From the NCBI RefSeq assembly GCF_000208745.1, contig NC_030855.1:1472409-1536408 (forward strand): a stretch of DNA of 64,000 bases. Reading direction: 5' to 3'. Of this stretch, positions 62,640-64,000 are shown piece after piece. The position numbers and the translations under genes are program-made. Each line of letters begins with the position of its first letter. Position 1 is the first letter of the stretch. The notes below the pieces were generated by a model. The model saw only the letters and a program-made list of their open reading frames with translations, ran no database searches and was not told the DNA's origin. The stretch is from Theobroma cacao. Its lineage: Eukaryota; Streptophyta; Magnoliopsida; Malvales; Malvaceae.

Positions 62640-64000
62640 TTCAGTTGCTGGGCAAGGATCAAGGTAGGTCAATCGAGACGATGATCATTTCTGGTGGGAA
62701 ATTTTCTCTTTATTCGGTAAGCTGAGTTAAAGCAAATGTGAATCAGGGGGAGGGAAGATTACCTGCAAAGTGATGCCCCATAGGGCATTTTCTCGGACAA
62801 TAGATTAAGATGGATGGAATTCTACGTTACGCCGTCTGCAACATTTCTTGCCTTGTAAGTTATTTCTCCCTCTACGTATTTGCATGCAGCAGCCTATAAC
62901 AAAAAGTGTCCTAGAAGGCAGAGAGAGTAAGATGCTATAACTGTTCTTGACACATGATTGCTCACAATCCCTAATGTTATATTTACTCATGTACTATGCT
63001 GTATAATATTACAGTTGAAAAGTTTTTGTTTCTGCTTCAAGCTTCTTCTATGCCATTTTCGGTGGAGCTAACTTGTAGTGAATTGAGAGCATTAGTGCAC
63101 TACCCAATTTTGCTGATGTGATATATTTTTATAATTAGTTGAGACTTCCTGAGTCCTTAATGAAGCAATTTGATTTAGCATTTGTGGCTTAATCTTGTTC
63201 TTAATTTTCCATTGAATATTCTGTGAATTATTAGATCGAGATACATTTCGTCTATCAAGATTTTATTTTTGAAGATCAAGTATTTTATTATAAGATAAAG
63301 GAAAAACATTTTAAAAATTAATTGTAAATAACATGTTCTTTAATAGCATATATTTTTAAAATAAGAGATGTATTTTTGGTGTAGTTTATGCTGTACTCAG
63401 TATATCATATTGTACATTCCTAAGACTATTTAAAATAATATCACAATATAGTAATTTTCAAATAAGATAACTTGATGATTTTAAATCGAAGGATAATTTA
63501 CACTATGGCAGTGGTGTTTGGGGGACGAATAAGAAGTGAGTCGGTCGCGCGGAGTCTTAAGGCGATGGGGTAATAGGATTTGATAAATAATTTTATTATA
63601 ATAAGTTTTATTTTAATCTTAAGATTATTAAAATTAGTCAATGATTGTGGGATTATGAAATTTAAAAAATTTTGAGAACAGGTTTCTACTAGTGTCCATT
63701 TCGTTTGTCATTGCACGACTAACGCATTAATATTTTCATAAATATGACTAACGCATGAATATTTTTATAAATACGGAAATGATATAATAAATAGAATTTT
63801 CATAATTCATTTATATATAAATTTTAAATATTTTAATATTTAATATTATCAATATCTTATCATAATAAAATGTAGTACTCGTACGTAAATAACTGTAGAA
63901 AAAGTAGCTTAGCTTAATATCCAAAACTTTAATTCTCCCCATTATAGAATTAATGTCTTAATTGGTTCGATGATTTCAGGGCAATCACCAAAGCCGAGAG
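62640..64000. other. MTR4 3' UTR and right-edge intergenic DNA
   Basis: Probable MTR4 3' UTR to about 63050, then AT-rich DNA. The last 100 bases are somewhat less AT-rich but contain no frame I recognise; a further gene may start outside the window. Confidence 0.5.

Overview
The window is nuclear DNA of a flowering plant, most likely a eudicot. Long AT-rich intergenic stretches separate intron-rich genes whose introns are U-rich, mostly GT-AG and often 80-700 nt long. Every protein I could assemble matches a conserved land-plant family. I cannot name the species. All exon models were built by hand from splice signals, reading-phase continuity and remembered family sequences; no alignment or transcript was available.

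Layout. (1) 1651-24034, + strand: a 54-exon MOR1/GEM1 gene (XMAP215/TOG microtubule polymerase, 2,025 aa in my model, all phases consistent). (2) 25671-26762, +: an intronless group C MAP kinase kinase (MKK4/MKK5 type, 363 aa) with a six-codon upstream ORF whose stop overlaps the start codon. (3) 33798-29939, - strand: a five-exon short-chain dehydrogenase of the NADPH-dependent pterin aldehyde reductase type (238 aa). (4) 40220-34503, -: an eleven-exon organelle-targeted elongation factor P (238 aa) with a 14-nt micro-exon. (5) 44586-50751, +: a nine-exon U2AF35-related CCCH protein (ZRSR2/URP, plant C3H5/RGH3 type). Its C-terminal tail is a 135-bp tandem repeat broken by a one-base insertion. 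(6) 52705-62639, +: a 14-exon MTR4 exosome RNA helicase (987 aa).

Genes 5 and 6 both act in nuclear RNA processing and lie head to tail, but I see nothing that makes them a functional unit. The pterin-reductase and C3H5 families are immediate neighbours in Arabidopsis (from memory At1g10310 and At1g10320), so this segment probably keeps old synteny with the EF-P gene lying between them.

Intergenic DNA is low-complexity and AT-rich. It holds a foldback element at the left edge, several microsatellites, a clean 4 x 40-bp degenerate tandem repeat and sequence resembling an LTR/TRIM retroelement primer-binding site between 41.9 and 42.4 kb, and a candidate MITE-like segment at 40.6-41.3 kb. A LINE zinc-knuckle relic lies in MOR1 intron 3. 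I found no tRNA, rRNA or CRISPR array, and no evidence of a new multi-gene system. The most useful observations are at gene-structure level: four GC-AG introns, an in-frame exitron-like intron, the MKK overlapping uORF, the EF-P tip residue and micro-exon, and the C3H5 frameshift.
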